A stretch of 64,000 nt of DNA, taken from positions 3,366,577 to 3,430,576 of the forward strand of contig NZ_KB731324.1 in the NCBI RefSeq assembly GCF_000353285.1, given 5' to 3'. A program made the translations under genes and the position numbers. The stretch's first letter is position 1. Every line of letters starts with the position of its first letter. Of this stretch, positions 18,014 to 26,543 are shown one piece after another. The stretch comes from Leptolyngbya boryana PCC 6306 (GTDB lineage Bacteria; Cyanobacteriota; Cyanobacteriia; Leptolyngbyales; Leptolyngbyaceae). The notes under the pieces were generated by a model. The model saw nothing but the letters and a program-made list of their open reading frames with translations. It was not told the origin of the DNA and did not search any database.

Positions 18014-19264
18014 ATGTCAAAACCCTTGTCACCTAATAAGCTGCTAATCTACTCAGGGATTCTGAGTTTAAGCTTACTCTCTATTGCGAACCCAGCATTT
18101 GCGAATAATGGCAGATCGCAATCTACTACCACGACGACCACGACTGTTGTAGGTCCTACCCAAACGGCAACTCCAGCAACCAGTTCTTTTACAGTTGGAC
18201 TGGCAGATTTAGGTAAGATCTTCCGCGTTAACTTTGATGGGAACGTTGGCACTCAAGCTGTTGCAGGGTTGTCTTCATTTGTTGACTTCACTTTCAAAGG
18301 ATTTGAGACTGTTGCTGGAAACACGATCGCGAAGTTTCAAGCGGTGTTGGACGACACTTCTAGCGGTGGCATTACCTCTCGTGTAACGGGATTAGGCTTC
18401 AACACAAGCTCGACGCTTCTGAGTTCAAGCGCGAGCGGTTTGTTTGATAAGGCACATTTGAATGGTGCATTTCCAAATCAGTTTGGCAATGTAAATGTTT
18501 GCTTCAACGCTGGAAACACTTGCCAAGGGGGCGGAAATGGCGGTATCGCCACGGCTGGGGGTACTGGAACGTTTGACTTCTCACTCACACTGGCGGGTGC
18601 AGTCAATAGCCTCACACTCAATAATCTTGGAGTTCGTTACCAGAGCATTGCGGGTACATCATTAGGCTCAAGCGGTACGGGTCGTGCGACTTCCGTCACT
18701 GTGACTAATCCTCCGACTACTCCACCAACTAATCCTCCGACCACTCCACCGACTACTCCACCAACCACCCCACCGACTACTCCACCAACCACCCCACCGA
18801 CCACTCCACCAACCACCCCACCGACCACTCCACCGACCACTCCACCAACCACTCCACCGACCACTCCACCAACCACCCCACCGACCACTCCACCGACCAC
18901 TCCACCGACCACTCCACCAACCACCCCACCGACCACTCCACCGACCACTCCACCAACCACCCCACCGACCACTCCACCGACTACCCCACCAACCACTCCC
19001 CCAGTTACTCCTCCGGTGACTCCCCCAGTTACTCCTCCGGTGACTCCTCCAGTTACTCCTCCAATATTCGACACGCCGATCGATGGAACAAAACCCAACG
19101 ATCCGACCCCACCGGTTACTCCTCCGGCACCTCCAACTCCTCCAAAACCGCCCACACCTAAACCTACGAAAGTACCTGAACCTGGCACGATCGCAGCATT
19201 AGCGTTAGTGAGCGCGATCGCAGTGCGTTACCGCAAACAACGCGATACCGAAGCGGAAATCTAA
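18014..19264 (+). CDS. PEP-CTERM sorting-domain protein with Thr/Pro repeat stalk
   Basis: A 416-residue secreted protein. An N-terminal signal peptide (hydrophobic core LLIYSGILSLSLLSI, cleavage near AFA) is followed by a Gly/Ser/Thr-rich globular part (about 35-230). Residues about 233-350 are a low-complexity stalk of PTTP units, with a short PVTP variant block at its end. The C-terminus carries a PEP-CTERM signal: VPEPGTIAALALVSAIAVRY and a basic tail. This signal is recognised by exosortase, so the protein is likely anchored or released at the cell surface. An exosortase operon lies 11 kb away at 30.5-32.1 kb. Thr-rich stalks of this type are often glycosylated; that is inference. Confidence 0.85.
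   Translation: MSKPLSPNKLLIYSGILSLSLLSIANPAFANNGRSQSTTTTTTTVVGPTQTATPATSSFTVGLADLGKIFRVNFDGNVGTQAVAGLSSFVDFTFKGFETVAGNTIAKFQAVLDDTSSGGITSRVTGLGFNTSSTLLSSSASGLFDKAHLNGAFPNQFGNVNVCFNAGNTCQGGGNGGIATAGGTGTFDFSLTLAGAVNSLTLNNLGVRYQSIAGTSLGSSGTGRATSVTVTNPPTTPPTNPPTTPPTTPPTTPPTTPPTTPPTTPPTTPPTTPPTTPPTTPPTTPPTTPPTTPPTTPPTTPPTTPPTTPPTTPPTTPPTTPPTTPPTTPPVTPPVTPPVTPPVTPPVTPPIFDTPIDGTKPNDPTPPVTPPAPPTPPKPPTPKPTKVPEPGTIAALALVSAIAVRYRKQRDTEAEI
18714..19066 (+). repeat. 12-base tandem repeat coding for PTTP
   Basis: About 29 tandem units of ACTCCACCGACC-like sequence, with synonymous C/T and A/G changes between units, encode the Pro-Thr stalk. The last units change to GTTACTCC and code PVTP. Arrays like this can expand and contract by slippage, so the stalk length may vary between strains. 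Confidence 0.9.
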
Positions 19265-19290
19265 ATCCGTTAGAAAACACGACAATCATC

Positions 19291-19324
19291 AAAAAAGAGA
19301 GTGCAAAACTTCACTCTCTTTTTT
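19291..19324. terminator. Bidirectional terminator between PEP-CTERM gene and susA
   Basis: A perfect 13-base stem (AAAAAAGAGAGTG with CACTCTCTTTTTT) and an 8-base loop lie between convergent genes. The A and T runs at the stem ends would give a U tract on both strands. Confidence 0.9.
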
Positions 19325-19332
19325 CTTGTTTT

Positions 19333-21738
19333 TTACGATCGCTGGAGTTGTTCGGCTAACAATCCTTGCGCTCTAGGGCGATAGAGCAGATAGAACAGCG
19401 ATTCAATGTATCGCATCATATCTTCGCGATGATCCTGCGAAGTGTAATTCCAGAAGCCATAAATTTTGGCAAGTGAGAGCAGCCGCGTTGTATGAATTTT
19501 CCAAGTGTAAGTACTGTAGACTCGCTCGATTCCCCGCTGCGAAATCTGGCTCCAATAGTGCGGATCGCGATCGCACTGGTCTAGAAACTCTAAAATTACT
19601 TCTGCTGTTTCTTCGTAATTGGTTGGATTGATATAAAATCCATTCACTTTGTTCTGAATAATTTCAAGTGGACCTCCAAATCGAGTTGCAAACATGGGCA
19701 GTCCAGTCACCATCGCTTCAAGAATCGTCAAGCCAAATGCCTCAAATAAAGCAGGCTGCACAAAAATTCCTTCTCGATCAGCAATGACTCGATACACCTC
19801 TCCCGTGTCAATTTTGGGCAGACGCACACCAAGCCAGCGAATTTTGCCCTTGAGCTGATAGCGATCGATAATTTCATACAGCTTTTCGATTTCGCTAATT
19901 TCTTCGTGATCGGTTGAATCATCGGTGCGAAGTTTCCCCGCAATTAGGATCAAATTACATCGCTCTTGCAGAGATTCACTTTGTCCATAAGTCTCAGCCA
20001 GTCCTGTGAGATTTTTAATGCGATCAAGTCTCGCCATCGAGAATAACGGACGTTTATCTGGATTATCCAATTTGCCGTAGATTTGTTCAGGATCGTCATC
20101 GTAAAACAGAAGATTCTCTAGCCGTTCTCGATCGTTTAATAGTCGATCTTCTGTGCGAGTAAAGGGAAAGAATACGGCTTCATTCACACCCGGAGGAACA
20201 ACGTTGAATTTAGGACTAAATAACTCAATCCCATCAACAACATGGTACAAATCTGGCATAGTAAAAGATTTGTAAGATTCGTACTGACCAACGCTTTCAG
20301 GTGTGCCAACGATCTCTTGATAGGTGCTGCTAATGATAAAGTTTGCTGCATTCATTGCAATCAAATCTGCCGTAAATTGCAGCGAGAAATGATATTTATC
20401 TTCTAGATCTTGCCAGTAAAGATTGCTAAAAAGATATTTCGATTTCTCAAGCGCATGAGCAATAATACAATGTGTTACTTTGAGTCGTCTTGCTAGTAAA
20501 AAAGCAACGAGGTTTCCGTCAGAATAGTTACCGATAATTAAATCCGGTCTGCCTTGAAACTCCGCTCGAAGCTCACGTTCTGCATCGATTGCAAAGGTTT
20601 CCAAATACGGCCAAATCTCGAATCGAGAAATCCAATTTTGTGTCAAATGTGGATTAAATTCTCGAAATGGAACTCTTAAAATCCAAGCATCTGTTGTGCC
20701 ATAAATCTTTTCAAGTCTCTGATTACAAAGTGTTCCATCACTATTTGGAATCAATCGCGTTAAAACGATGACTTTCGGCTGCACACCCAAGATAGCTAAA
20801 CCTGCAAGTTCAAGATCCTCTTGCAACTGTTTTTCCAAGCTTTTAACCTGATCTAGAATGTAGACGACTTGCCCGCCCGTATCAGGTCTGCCTAAAACTC
20901 CTTCTTGTCCAAACCATCCATGCGGCGAAATTAATGCCACTCTAAAGATCATTGGAATTCGCGAGATAAAAGCATCTAAAGTTTGGTGATCAGGTGAATC
21001 AATTAATTGATCTAAAATTTCTAACGTTTCTCGAACCCTTGCCGCTGTGTTACCCCAACCTGGTTCAAATCCTAAATCTTGTAATTCAAATCGAAAGGTT
21101 TGATAAGGATCATTTGGATCACGATCGCTGACAATTCCTAAGGCTTGCTTCACGCGATCGCTTAATTCTTCGGTGGAGCGAATCCGCTCATTAATCAACA
21201 ATTGAAGCCCGTTATATCGATGTAACTGTAGAAATTGATATAACGAAACTTGCCCCTTTTTCTCATCTTGAAATAATTGGCTAGATAGAAAACGGTTGAG
21301 ATATTCAACACCTTTTCCAATGTTTTTTGGATCACGCAATACAGGCGAATAGTCATAGAAGGGCGCAAAATCAATTTCGTATACATCCCCTTCTTGGGGA
21401 TGATAGTGGTTGACAAAGCGATCGCGTAAATCTAGCAATTCTTGAACACTCATCGGTTCTACTGTCAAATCCTCAAGGATTCGGTACGCCTCCTGCTTTG
21501 CAATTCTCGGACGGATGATTAGACAAAAAAAGTCGTTTTCTAAAATGATTTCTTGAACATATCGGATTAATTTTTGTAGATTTGGTGAATCGGAAAATTG
21601 CTCTGACTTTTCATTAAAGAGTTGAAGAATTTCATTTCTAAGTAAATACTTTTTATCAGCCGATCTTAATAAGCTCGCAAATTGACGAAAATTCGATCGT
21701 TCCTCACTCTTGAGAACAGCTTGAATTAACTCTGACAT
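19333..21738 (-). CDS. susA: Sucrose synthase
   Basis: Sucrose synthase reversibly cleaves sucrose with UDP or ADP to fructose and a nucleotide sugar. The 801-residue product has the usual length. It has an N-terminal regulatory part (1-270) and a GT4 catalytic part starting near HGWFGQEGVLGRPDTGGQVV, the family hallmark. The donor-binding E-x7-E motif is FEAFGLTILEAMVTGLP near residue 680. It differs from sucrose-phosphate synthase by the N-terminal domain and by lacking a phosphatase domain. In filamentous cyanobacteria SusA usually channels sucrose toward glycogen and polysaccharide precursors. It is a single gene, convergent with the PEP-CTERM gene and divergent from minC. Confidence 0.95.
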   Translation of the reverse strand: MSELIQAVLKSEERSNFRQFASLLRSADKKYLLRNEILQLFNEKSEQFSDSPNLQKLIRYVQEIILENDFFCLIIRPRIAKQEAYRILEDLTVEPMSVQELLDLRDRFVNHYHPQEGDVYEIDFAPFYDYSPVLRDPKNIGKGVEYLNRFLSSQLFQDEKKGQVSLYQFLQLHRYNGLQLLINERIRSTEELSDRVKQALGIVSDRDPNDPYQTFRFELQDLGFEPGWGNTAARVRETLEILDQLIDSPDHQTLDAFISRIPMIFRVALISPHGWFGQEGVLGRPDTGGQVVYILDQVKSLEKQLQEDLELAGLAILGVQPKVIVLTRLIPNSDGTLCNQRLEKIYGTTDAWILRVPFREFNPHLTQNWISRFEIWPYLETFAIDAERELRAEFQGRPDLIIGNYSDGNLVAFLLARRLKVTHCIIAHALEKSKYLFSNLYWQDLEDKYHFSLQFTADLIAMNAANFIISSTYQEIVGTPESVGQYESYKSFTMPDLYHVVDGIELFSPKFNVVPPGVNEAVFFPFTRTEDRLLNDRERLENLLFYDDDPEQIYGKLDNPDKRPLFSMARLDRIKNLTGLAETYGQSESLQERCNLILIAGKLRTDDSTDHEEISEIEKLYEIIDRYQLKGKIRWLGVRLPKIDTGEVYRVIADREGIFVQPALFEAFGLTILEAMVTGLPMFATRFGGPLEIIQNKVNGFYINPTNYEETAEVILEFLDQCDRDPHYWSQISQRGIERVYSTYTWKIHTTRLLSLAKIYGFWNYTSQDHREDMMRYIESLFYLLYRPRAQGLLAEQLQRS

Positions 21739-21968
21739 CTTTCCTCACTCTCGATTTCAGTACTTCCATCTCCGGTTTTCCCAAAATAATTCTCATTTGG
21801 GGAAGATACTTTACATAATTTGAAATAACCCTACATCTCGATCCATTCTTTAAATTCACGACAAAACGCTAACTCAAATTCCTATCTTTTTCGTCTGTCA
21901 ATCGAAACAACTTGCAATCCGCTCAATGACTCAATATGATCTATCCGTTGCAGCCCCACCATTAAGGC

Positions 21969-22928
21969 ATGACTCCTGACACTTCTGTTTCGCCCACTCC
22001 CATTGACCCGCTCTCAGTGACTTCAGATTCAACTCTGGAGAAGCCTCTAGAAGCCCCTACACCTTCCTCAGACACTCCAACCGCTGAGAACCCTAAAACT
22101 GATGTCACTGCATCTAGTGACGCTCATGCATCCAGCGAGATCACGGATAGCAGTCTTTCTACATCGAGCGAGCTATCTCCTCAGACAGTCGCGATCGCAG
22201 ATCTCCAAGTCCGCCTCAAAACAAAAGAGGGGGAACTGCATCTGATTTTGCCGCCCGAATCCGAGAATTCAAAGATTGCCCTGGCTTGGGTAGAACTGTG
22301 GCAGCAATTCAAACAGCTTTTAATGGGTCAGGAACGATTTTGGCAGCCGAATACCCCTGTGCATTTGGTCAGTGACGATCGCTTGCTCGATACACGGCAA
22401 ATTAGCGCGATCGCAGAAGCTTTGGCTGAAGTGCAATTGCAATTGAAATGGGTGCATACCCGTCGTCGTCAAACGGCTGTTGTTGCTGCAACTGCAGGCT
22501 ACTCGGTTGAACAAATTACGGCTGCTTCCCCATTACTTCCGAATTCTGAGCCTGCAACAGCGATGGAGGATCCGCTCTATATCCAAATGACATTACGATC
22601 GGGTGCAGAAATTCGTCATAACGGAACAGTCGTAGTTGTTGGAGATCTCAATCCTGGAAGTTCGATCATTGCAGAAGGCGATATTTTAGTGTGGGGTCGC
22701 TTGCGAGGCGTAGCGCACGCAGGATGTAAAGGCAATGCAAAATGTCTCATCATGGCGCTGCAAATGGAGCCAACTCAGATTCGGATCGCGGATTATGTTG
22801 CTCGCGCCCCAGAAACGCCCCTTGCACAATATTTCCCTGAAGTCGCCTATGTTTCGCCTCAAGGAAGTATTCGGATTGCACGCGCAGCAGATTTTGCAGC
22901 ACGGAAGGAAGAGCCTAATTTTTCGTAG
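21969..22928 (+). CDS. minC: Septum site-determining protein MinC
   Basis: MinC blocks FtsZ assembly away from midcell and is carried by MinD. The 319-residue product has a long Pro/Ser/Thr-rich N-terminal tail (about 1-70), a divergent N-domain (about 75-170), and the conserved C-terminal beta-helix domain (about 205-310). The latter has RSGAEIRHNGTVVVVGDLNPGS, WGRLRGVAHAG and LMALQ-like sequence, which binds MinD and septal FtsZ. The start ATG at 21969 (MTPDTSVSPTP) keeps the tail seen in cyanobacterial MinC. Normally minD and minE follow directly in cyanobacteria; here the next gene is on the opposite strand, so minC stands alone. Confidence 0.92.
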   Translation: MTPDTSVSPTPIDPLSVTSDSTLEKPLEAPTPSSDTPTAENPKTDVTASSDAHASSEITDSSLSTSSELSPQTVAIADLQVRLKTKEGELHLILPPESENSKIALAWVELWQQFKQLLMGQERFWQPNTPVHLVSDDRLLDTRQISAIAEALAEVQLQLKWVHTRRRQTAVVAATAGYSVEQITAASPLLPNSEPATAMEDPLYIQMTLRSGAEIRHNGTVVVVGDLNPGSSIIAEGDILVWGRLRGVAHAGCKGNAKCLIMALQMEPTQIRIADYVARAPETPLAQYFPEVAYVSPQGSIRIARAADFAARKEEPNFS

Positions 22929-22983
22929 GTCTTGGGAGAGGGAAAGTGTGCAGGTCGGTGTGAACCGCAGTTATTTTTCGGAA

Positions 22984-23053
22984 GTTGGGAGATGGGGAGA
23001 ACCCAAACTTAGATTGCTCCCTATCTTCCTATCCCCACTCCCTATCTCCCAAC
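22984..23053. repeat. Inverted G/C-rich repeat in minC-patU intergenic region
   Basis: GTTGGGAGAT (22984-22993) is the exact complement of ATCTCCCAAC (23044-23053). The interior holds ATCCCCACTCCCTATC-like heptad repeats similar to those at 8.75 and 62.02 kb. Confidence 0.6.
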
Positions 23054-23094
23054 AAAAAAACGAAGGGCAGATAGCATCTTCTATCCCACCCTTC
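23054..23094 (-). terminator. Rho-independent terminator of the hetZ-patU unit
   Basis: Read on the minus strand, GAAGGG and GATAG pair with CTATC and CCCTTC around a small internal loop, and the hairpin is followed by a run of seven T. It begins 26 bases after the stop of the 324-residue gene. Confidence 0.8.
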
Positions 23095-23119
23095 ACTTTT
23101 ACTCAAATTCCAATTGGCT

Positions 23120-24094
23120 TTAACGTTGAACGTTCACAGCAAACGTCAACACATCTTGTTCGCCTAAACGAACTTCTAACGGATAGACGCGATCGACAGC
23201 GAACTCCCGAATCTCCAGATTCAGCCGACCCGCTCCGTCGCGATCGACTAAAGACCGAGACTCCTCGCCTTGGAACTGAAGACTGCCGCCACAAGGAAGC
23301 TCTGCCTCAATTCGTAAGCAATCTGTCTTATATTCCATCCGTAGGGTAAATGCTCCAAGCTCAGTCAGCCATTCCCGCTCAATCCGAGGTTGCTGGGTCG
23401 AAATCTTCAACGTCAATGTACTCAGAATCTCGCGGGCTGCTAGTAGCGATAACGCCATTTGCTGCGTGTCGATCGCACCCTCAAAAGACTTCGGCAACTC
23501 CTCTCCAAGCTCAGTCGCGAGGTCTTGCAGCTTGGCAACAGAAGACCGAGCTGGAGAAACCATCACATACCCTGCAACATTGTTGAGCAGTTGAGACTGC
23601 CCCGGAAACAGGGTGTCCACTGCCTGAACCAGTTTTGCTCCTTCTCGCAGCGAAGAAAATAACGCCGATTGACACCGTGCCAGAAGTTCGGTCATCACCG
23701 CTTCAGGCAAAGGGATCGGCAAATTCATATGACGAATTTGACTTAACCAAACAGATGCTGCGGCTAAAACAGGTTGCGCTTCGATCGTTGACTCAGCATC
23801 ATAATGAACCGCTTCTTTTTCCCAAGGAAAAACGGGCGGCTTTTGCTCAGCCTCCATCAGAAGACGACGTTTTAGCAGCGCATGAAAACGATCTTGCACA
23901 GCAGGTATCTCTCCCGGTTGGTGTGATAAGTCCTCAGACGAGGACGAGTGTGAGGTGGAACGATCCTCACGGATAGCATCACGATGTTGATCGAACTGTT
24001 CAAAAGTGACCCTCGGATCGGATGGATTGACCAATCCTAGGTTTTGTAACAGTTTTAATAGAACTCTAGTTCTGCTTTCTAAGTCGTGATCCAT
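23120..24094 (-). CDS. patU: Probable PatU-like protein
   Basis: A 324-residue soluble protein. It starts MDHDLESRTRVLLKLLQNLGLV, then has a variable acidic and Ser-rich stretch (about 40-70), a conserved helical middle (WLSQIRHMNLPIPLPEAV), and a beta-rich C-terminal end. I recognise no enzyme motif. Its position 12 bases after a hetZ-like gene matches the hetZ-patU gene pair of filamentous cyanobacteria, where patU affects heterocyst patterning; in Nostoc-type strains patU is split into two genes, here it is one. The name rests mainly on this context and on remembered family features. If the organism forms no heterocysts, its role must be another one, perhaps in filament or cell-division control. 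Confidence 0.6.
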   Translation of the reverse strand: MDHDLESRTRVLLKLLQNLGLVNPSDPRVTFEQFDQHRDAIREDRSTSHSSSSEDLSHQPGEIPAVQDRFHALLKRRLLMEAEQKPPVFPWEKEAVHYDAESTIEAQPVLAAASVWLSQIRHMNLPIPLPEAVMTELLARCQSALFSSLREGAKLVQAVDTLFPGQSQLLNNVAGYVMVSPARSSVAKLQDLATELGEELPKSFEGAIDTQQMALSLLAAREILSTLTLKISTQQPRIEREWLTELGAFTLRMEYKTDCLRIEAELPCGGSLQFQGEESRSLVDRDGAGRLNLEIREFAVDRVYPLEVRLGEQDVLTFAVNVQR

Positions 24095-24106
24095 TGTGAT
24101 AACACC

Positions 24107-25294
24107 CTATTCATCAGCCGAGAGCGTTCCTCCGGAATCTTGGTCATTACGAATTTCCCAAGCTTGCTCAAGGAGTTTAAACCATTGTTTCTGAACTTGA
24201 TTCACCGTGCAACCTAACCGTTGAGCGATCGTGCTCTCGGGTAATTTTTGTTGCTTGAGATGAAGCAGTTCAGCTTGAGAGTTCGTTGCCCGTTGATGTA
24301 ACAGTTTCCACTGTCGATTGGAGAGTCCCAGATTACGCTCTAAATCGGCTTCTAGCCATTGATGCACCAGCTCCCAATGGTGAGAGAACGAAAATCGAAT
24401 CAAATGATATTTGAATCGCTGCTGTAAGTAATCCCGTTGACGCGGGGTTAAGCCCAAAATTGCTTCAATTTCATTGGCCGGTAAATCTTGAAGTCTTAAC
24501 GTAAAGTAGTCGATACAGTCATGCTGCTTCCGTTCTTCGAGATAAGCAATCAATTCTTTGACAACCGATTGCCGCAACGTATCTTCAGCTAATTCGGGTT
24601 CTTGCGCGACCATTTGCTCGCGGACTTGCTGAATTGAGGCCATATTCCAAGGATTCTCAGATTCTGACATCGACCCTTCTGCGGCTTGCTCCAAATCCAC
24701 GAGAGTTTCGATGGGCTGCTGCTGAGAAAAGGTCTGTGCGCGCAAAATGATCAGCTGTTGGTTCCGGTGTCCGGGTAGGGGAATACGACGCTTGCCATAA
24801 CGCTCGGTGAACGCCATGTATTCCGCAAGCTCTAGCGTGGTTTTGGGCGTGTATTCGGCTCCCAACTGCGACTCTCTCCGGAAGGCGTTCAGCGCTTCCA
24901 TGTAAAAGCCTTGTAAGAAGTCTTCGATCAAAACGAGTCGGGCTTGGTAGCTCGATTGAGTTTGGGGTGGCGTGATGTAGCGGTAAATCACAGCACTCAA
25001 ATTGCTGTGAAGCTCAGCGCGACCACGACGCGACCCTAATTTGTAATAGGACAGACATTGTTGAAGGCGATGCTTGGCAAGAGTCGTTGCCCAGGTTTGA
25101 ATTTCGCCGGAAGCTTGAATCCGTTTGCTCTCGGAGCAAATTCGGACGACTTCTTGGGTGAGTCGATCGGCGACTTCTTGACAATTGCGCTCAGAGGCAT
25201 GGGTTGCTTGTTTCAGTTCGCCTAGTAATAGCTGAAGAATCGCATCCACGCTCTGGCAGATTTCCCCCACGGTTTCTAGTGTCGTGCAAATCAA
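24107..25294 (-). CDS. hetZ: HetZ-like regulator
   Basis: A 395-residue protein with the blocks CLSYYKLGSRRGRAELHSNL, YMAFTERYGKRRIPLPGHRN and IILRAQTFSQQQP, which I recognise as typical of HetZ. The C-terminal half looks like sigma-factor-type DNA binding, with two helix-turn-helix-like parts (GLTPRQRDYLQQRFKYH and AQRLGCTVNQVQKQW). In heterocyst-forming cyanobacteria HetZ is an early regulator of differentiation that interacts with HetR. Homologues also occur in filamentous species without heterocysts. It is followed by the patU-like gene after 12 bases. A palindrome at 25327-25346 sits just upstream. The annotation is from memory of the family, not from a search. Confidence 0.75.
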   Translation of the reverse strand: MICTTLETVGEICQSVDAILQLLLGELKQATHASERNCQEVADRLTQEVVRICSESKRIQASGEIQTWATTLAKHRLQQCLSYYKLGSRRGRAELHSNLSAVIYRYITPPQTQSSYQARLVLIEDFLQGFYMEALNAFRRESQLGAEYTPKTTLELAEYMAFTERYGKRRIPLPGHRNQQLIILRAQTFSQQQPIETLVDLEQAAEGSMSESENPWNMASIQQVREQMVAQEPELAEDTLRQSVVKELIAYLEERKQHDCIDYFTLRLQDLPANEIEAILGLTPRQRDYLQQRFKYHLIRFSFSHHWELVHQWLEADLERNLGLSNRQWKLLHQRATNSQAELLHLKQQKLPESTIAQRLGCTVNQVQKQWFKLLEQAWEIRNDQDSGGTLSADE

Positions 25295-25326
25295 TGGCTT
25301 TCTCTCATTGGTTTGATGGAACTTTT

Positions 25327-25346
25327 TTGTGATGCCTAGATCACAA
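25327..25346. promoter_or_regulatory. Palindromic operator candidate between hetZ and the divergent gene
   Basis: TTGTGAT and ATCACAA are perfect 7-base arms separated by 6 bases (GCCTAG). The core TGTGA-N8-TCACA has CRP-like half-sites but a spacer two bases too long for CRP, and it is not an NtcA site (GTA-N8-TAC). It lies 32 bases upstream of the hetZ start and 2 bases upstream of the GTG used for the divergent gene. Confidence 0.45.
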
Positions 25347-25348
25347 TA

Positions 25349-25867
25349 GTGGTAGAAATCCCTGATTATTTGCGGACGGTACGTATGACTCTAGATCAAC
25401 AACTTCAAGCGCTGATTAATGACGCACCCAAGGACGGCTCTACTCCTCAGCTTATTGAGTCTATCGCTCCGGTTTTAAGCGCGATCGCGCAACGGTTACG
25501 ACATCTTCAATATTATGTAGTGCAGACGCTCAATCAAGATTGGGTGATGTTAACCCTGAATCATCGTACCCAAGGCGAGACAGAGAAAAACGTGGTTTAT
25601 GCGTTTCCCAGTCTCAAAGACGTGGCTTCTAGTCCTTATGATCTGAGTGATCCGAATTTAATTGCTTTACCTGTCCCTGTGACGCATATCCTGTTTCAAA
25701 TGCTGGCAATGGATAAGGATTACAGCACTATTTTTTTTGAAACACCCGGAAATGCGACGATCGGAACTGAGGTTCAGCGATCGGAGCTAGAAAGTTTGAT
25801 TCATGAATATTGGCAATCCCAGGCAGATGCGGTGTCTGATGCCAATATTCCCAGTGATATCGCCTGA
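25349..25867 (+). CDS. Conserved hypothetical protein, divergent from hetZ
   Basis: A 172-residue soluble, acidic protein with no signal peptide or membrane segment. Notable stretches are SIAPVLSAIAQRLRHLQYYVV, VVYAFPSLKDV and ALPVPVTHILFQML. The mixed helix and strand pattern suggests a single compact domain. I do not recognise a function. The start used is GTG at 25349 (MVEIPDYLRTVRMTLDQ); an ATG at 25385 (MTLDQQLQ) is an alternative and would leave more room for a promoter after the palindrome. It has its own downstream hairpin and so appears to be a single-gene unit. Confidence 0.65.
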   Translation: MVEIPDYLRTVRMTLDQQLQALINDAPKDGSTPQLIESIAPVLSAIAQRLRHLQYYVVQTLNQDWVMLTLNHRTQGETEKNVVYAFPSLKDVASSPYDLSDPNLIALPVPVTHILFQMLAMDKDYSTIFFETPGNATIGTEVQRSELESLIHEYWQSQADAVSDANIPSDIA

Positions 25868-25885
25868 TTGTGTGAGATGCATGTT

Positions 25886-25945
25886 AGAACTGTAAATCAA
25901 AATCTTGGTAGAAGTATTTGGATTTGCAGTTCTGACCTTTCCATT
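25886..25945 (+). terminator. Hairpin terminator after the 172-residue gene
   Basis: AGAACTGTAAATC (25886-25898) pairs with GATTTGCAGTTCT (25921-25933), 13 base pairs with one G-U, around a 22-base loop. A T-rich tract follows. It starts 19 bases after the stop codon. Confidence 0.55.
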
Positions 25946-26266
25946 TTTCCATAGAGAAAAAACTTTGAAAAGTCAACCGTTTGAATACGCTATTTTTCTG
26001 AACTCATTCCAGATTGCCCTCGCTTGCACAGATAGACAAGTTTGAGGGAAAGATTCAAACACAATCCTTAAAGTTTGAATGGGTCGTTTCATCAAAGCTT
26101 TATATGAAGAATCCGGTTAAGAAGAGACCAATGTGTATATCTACAAGGATTTCAGCAGCTGTTTAGAGAAATCGAGTCGATTTGTCGGAATTTCTACAGA
26201 AAGATGGATCGTCAAATCGAAGAAGTCCGAGTACGATCGACGGGAAAATATTTTTGATTAGAAAAA
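25946..26266. other. Intergenic region upstream of DUF1830 gene
   Basis: About 320 AT-rich bases between the hairpin and the DUF1830 gene. I see no gene, no RNA fold and no clear promoter; a frame starting at 26182 has no family features and overlaps the DUF1830 gene in another phase. Confidence 0.4.
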
Positions 26267-26530
26267 ATGAATTCTCTTTCAACGAGCGTGAGATCAGCGC
26301 TGACGTTTGGTTTGTGCTGCTACGTCAATTCAACGCCCCAAGTTCAGATTGCCCGAATTGCGAATATTGAGAATTGGTATTTTGAGCGGGTGGTATTTCC
26401 GGGACAACGCTTACTGTTTGAAGCGCCTGACAACGCCCATCTTGAGATTCATACAGGTGCAATAGCGAGTGCGGTTTTGACGGATACGATCGCCTGTTCA
26501 TCGCTGAAGGTTAAAAGTTCAGAGGGTTAG
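26267..26530 (+). CDS. DUF1830 domain protein
   Basis: An 87-residue protein. It contains CCYVNSTPQVQIARIANIEN, WYFERVVFPGQRLLFEAP and LEIHTGAIASAVLTDTI, which I recognise as the cyanobacterial DUF1830 family. The fold is probably a small all-beta domain. Function is unknown. The ATG at 26267 gives the usual family length. It stands alone, far from neighbours on both sides, and is followed by a weak hairpin with a T run. Confidence 0.8.
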   Translation: MNSLSTSVRSALTFGLCCYVNSTPQVQIARIANIENWYFERVVFPGQRLLFEAPDNAHLEIHTGAIASAVLTDTIACSSLKVKSSEG

Positions 26531-26543
26531 CTGTTCGAGATGT

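Noticed and set aside
18637-19188. Long minus-strand frame rich in Gly and Val opposite the PTTP repeat
   Set aside because: It is the mirror of the tandem repeat and has no start signal or family features.
26182-26370. Small plus-strand frame overlapping the DUF1830 gene
   Set aside because: It is out of phase with the recognised DUF1830 protein and has no homology features.
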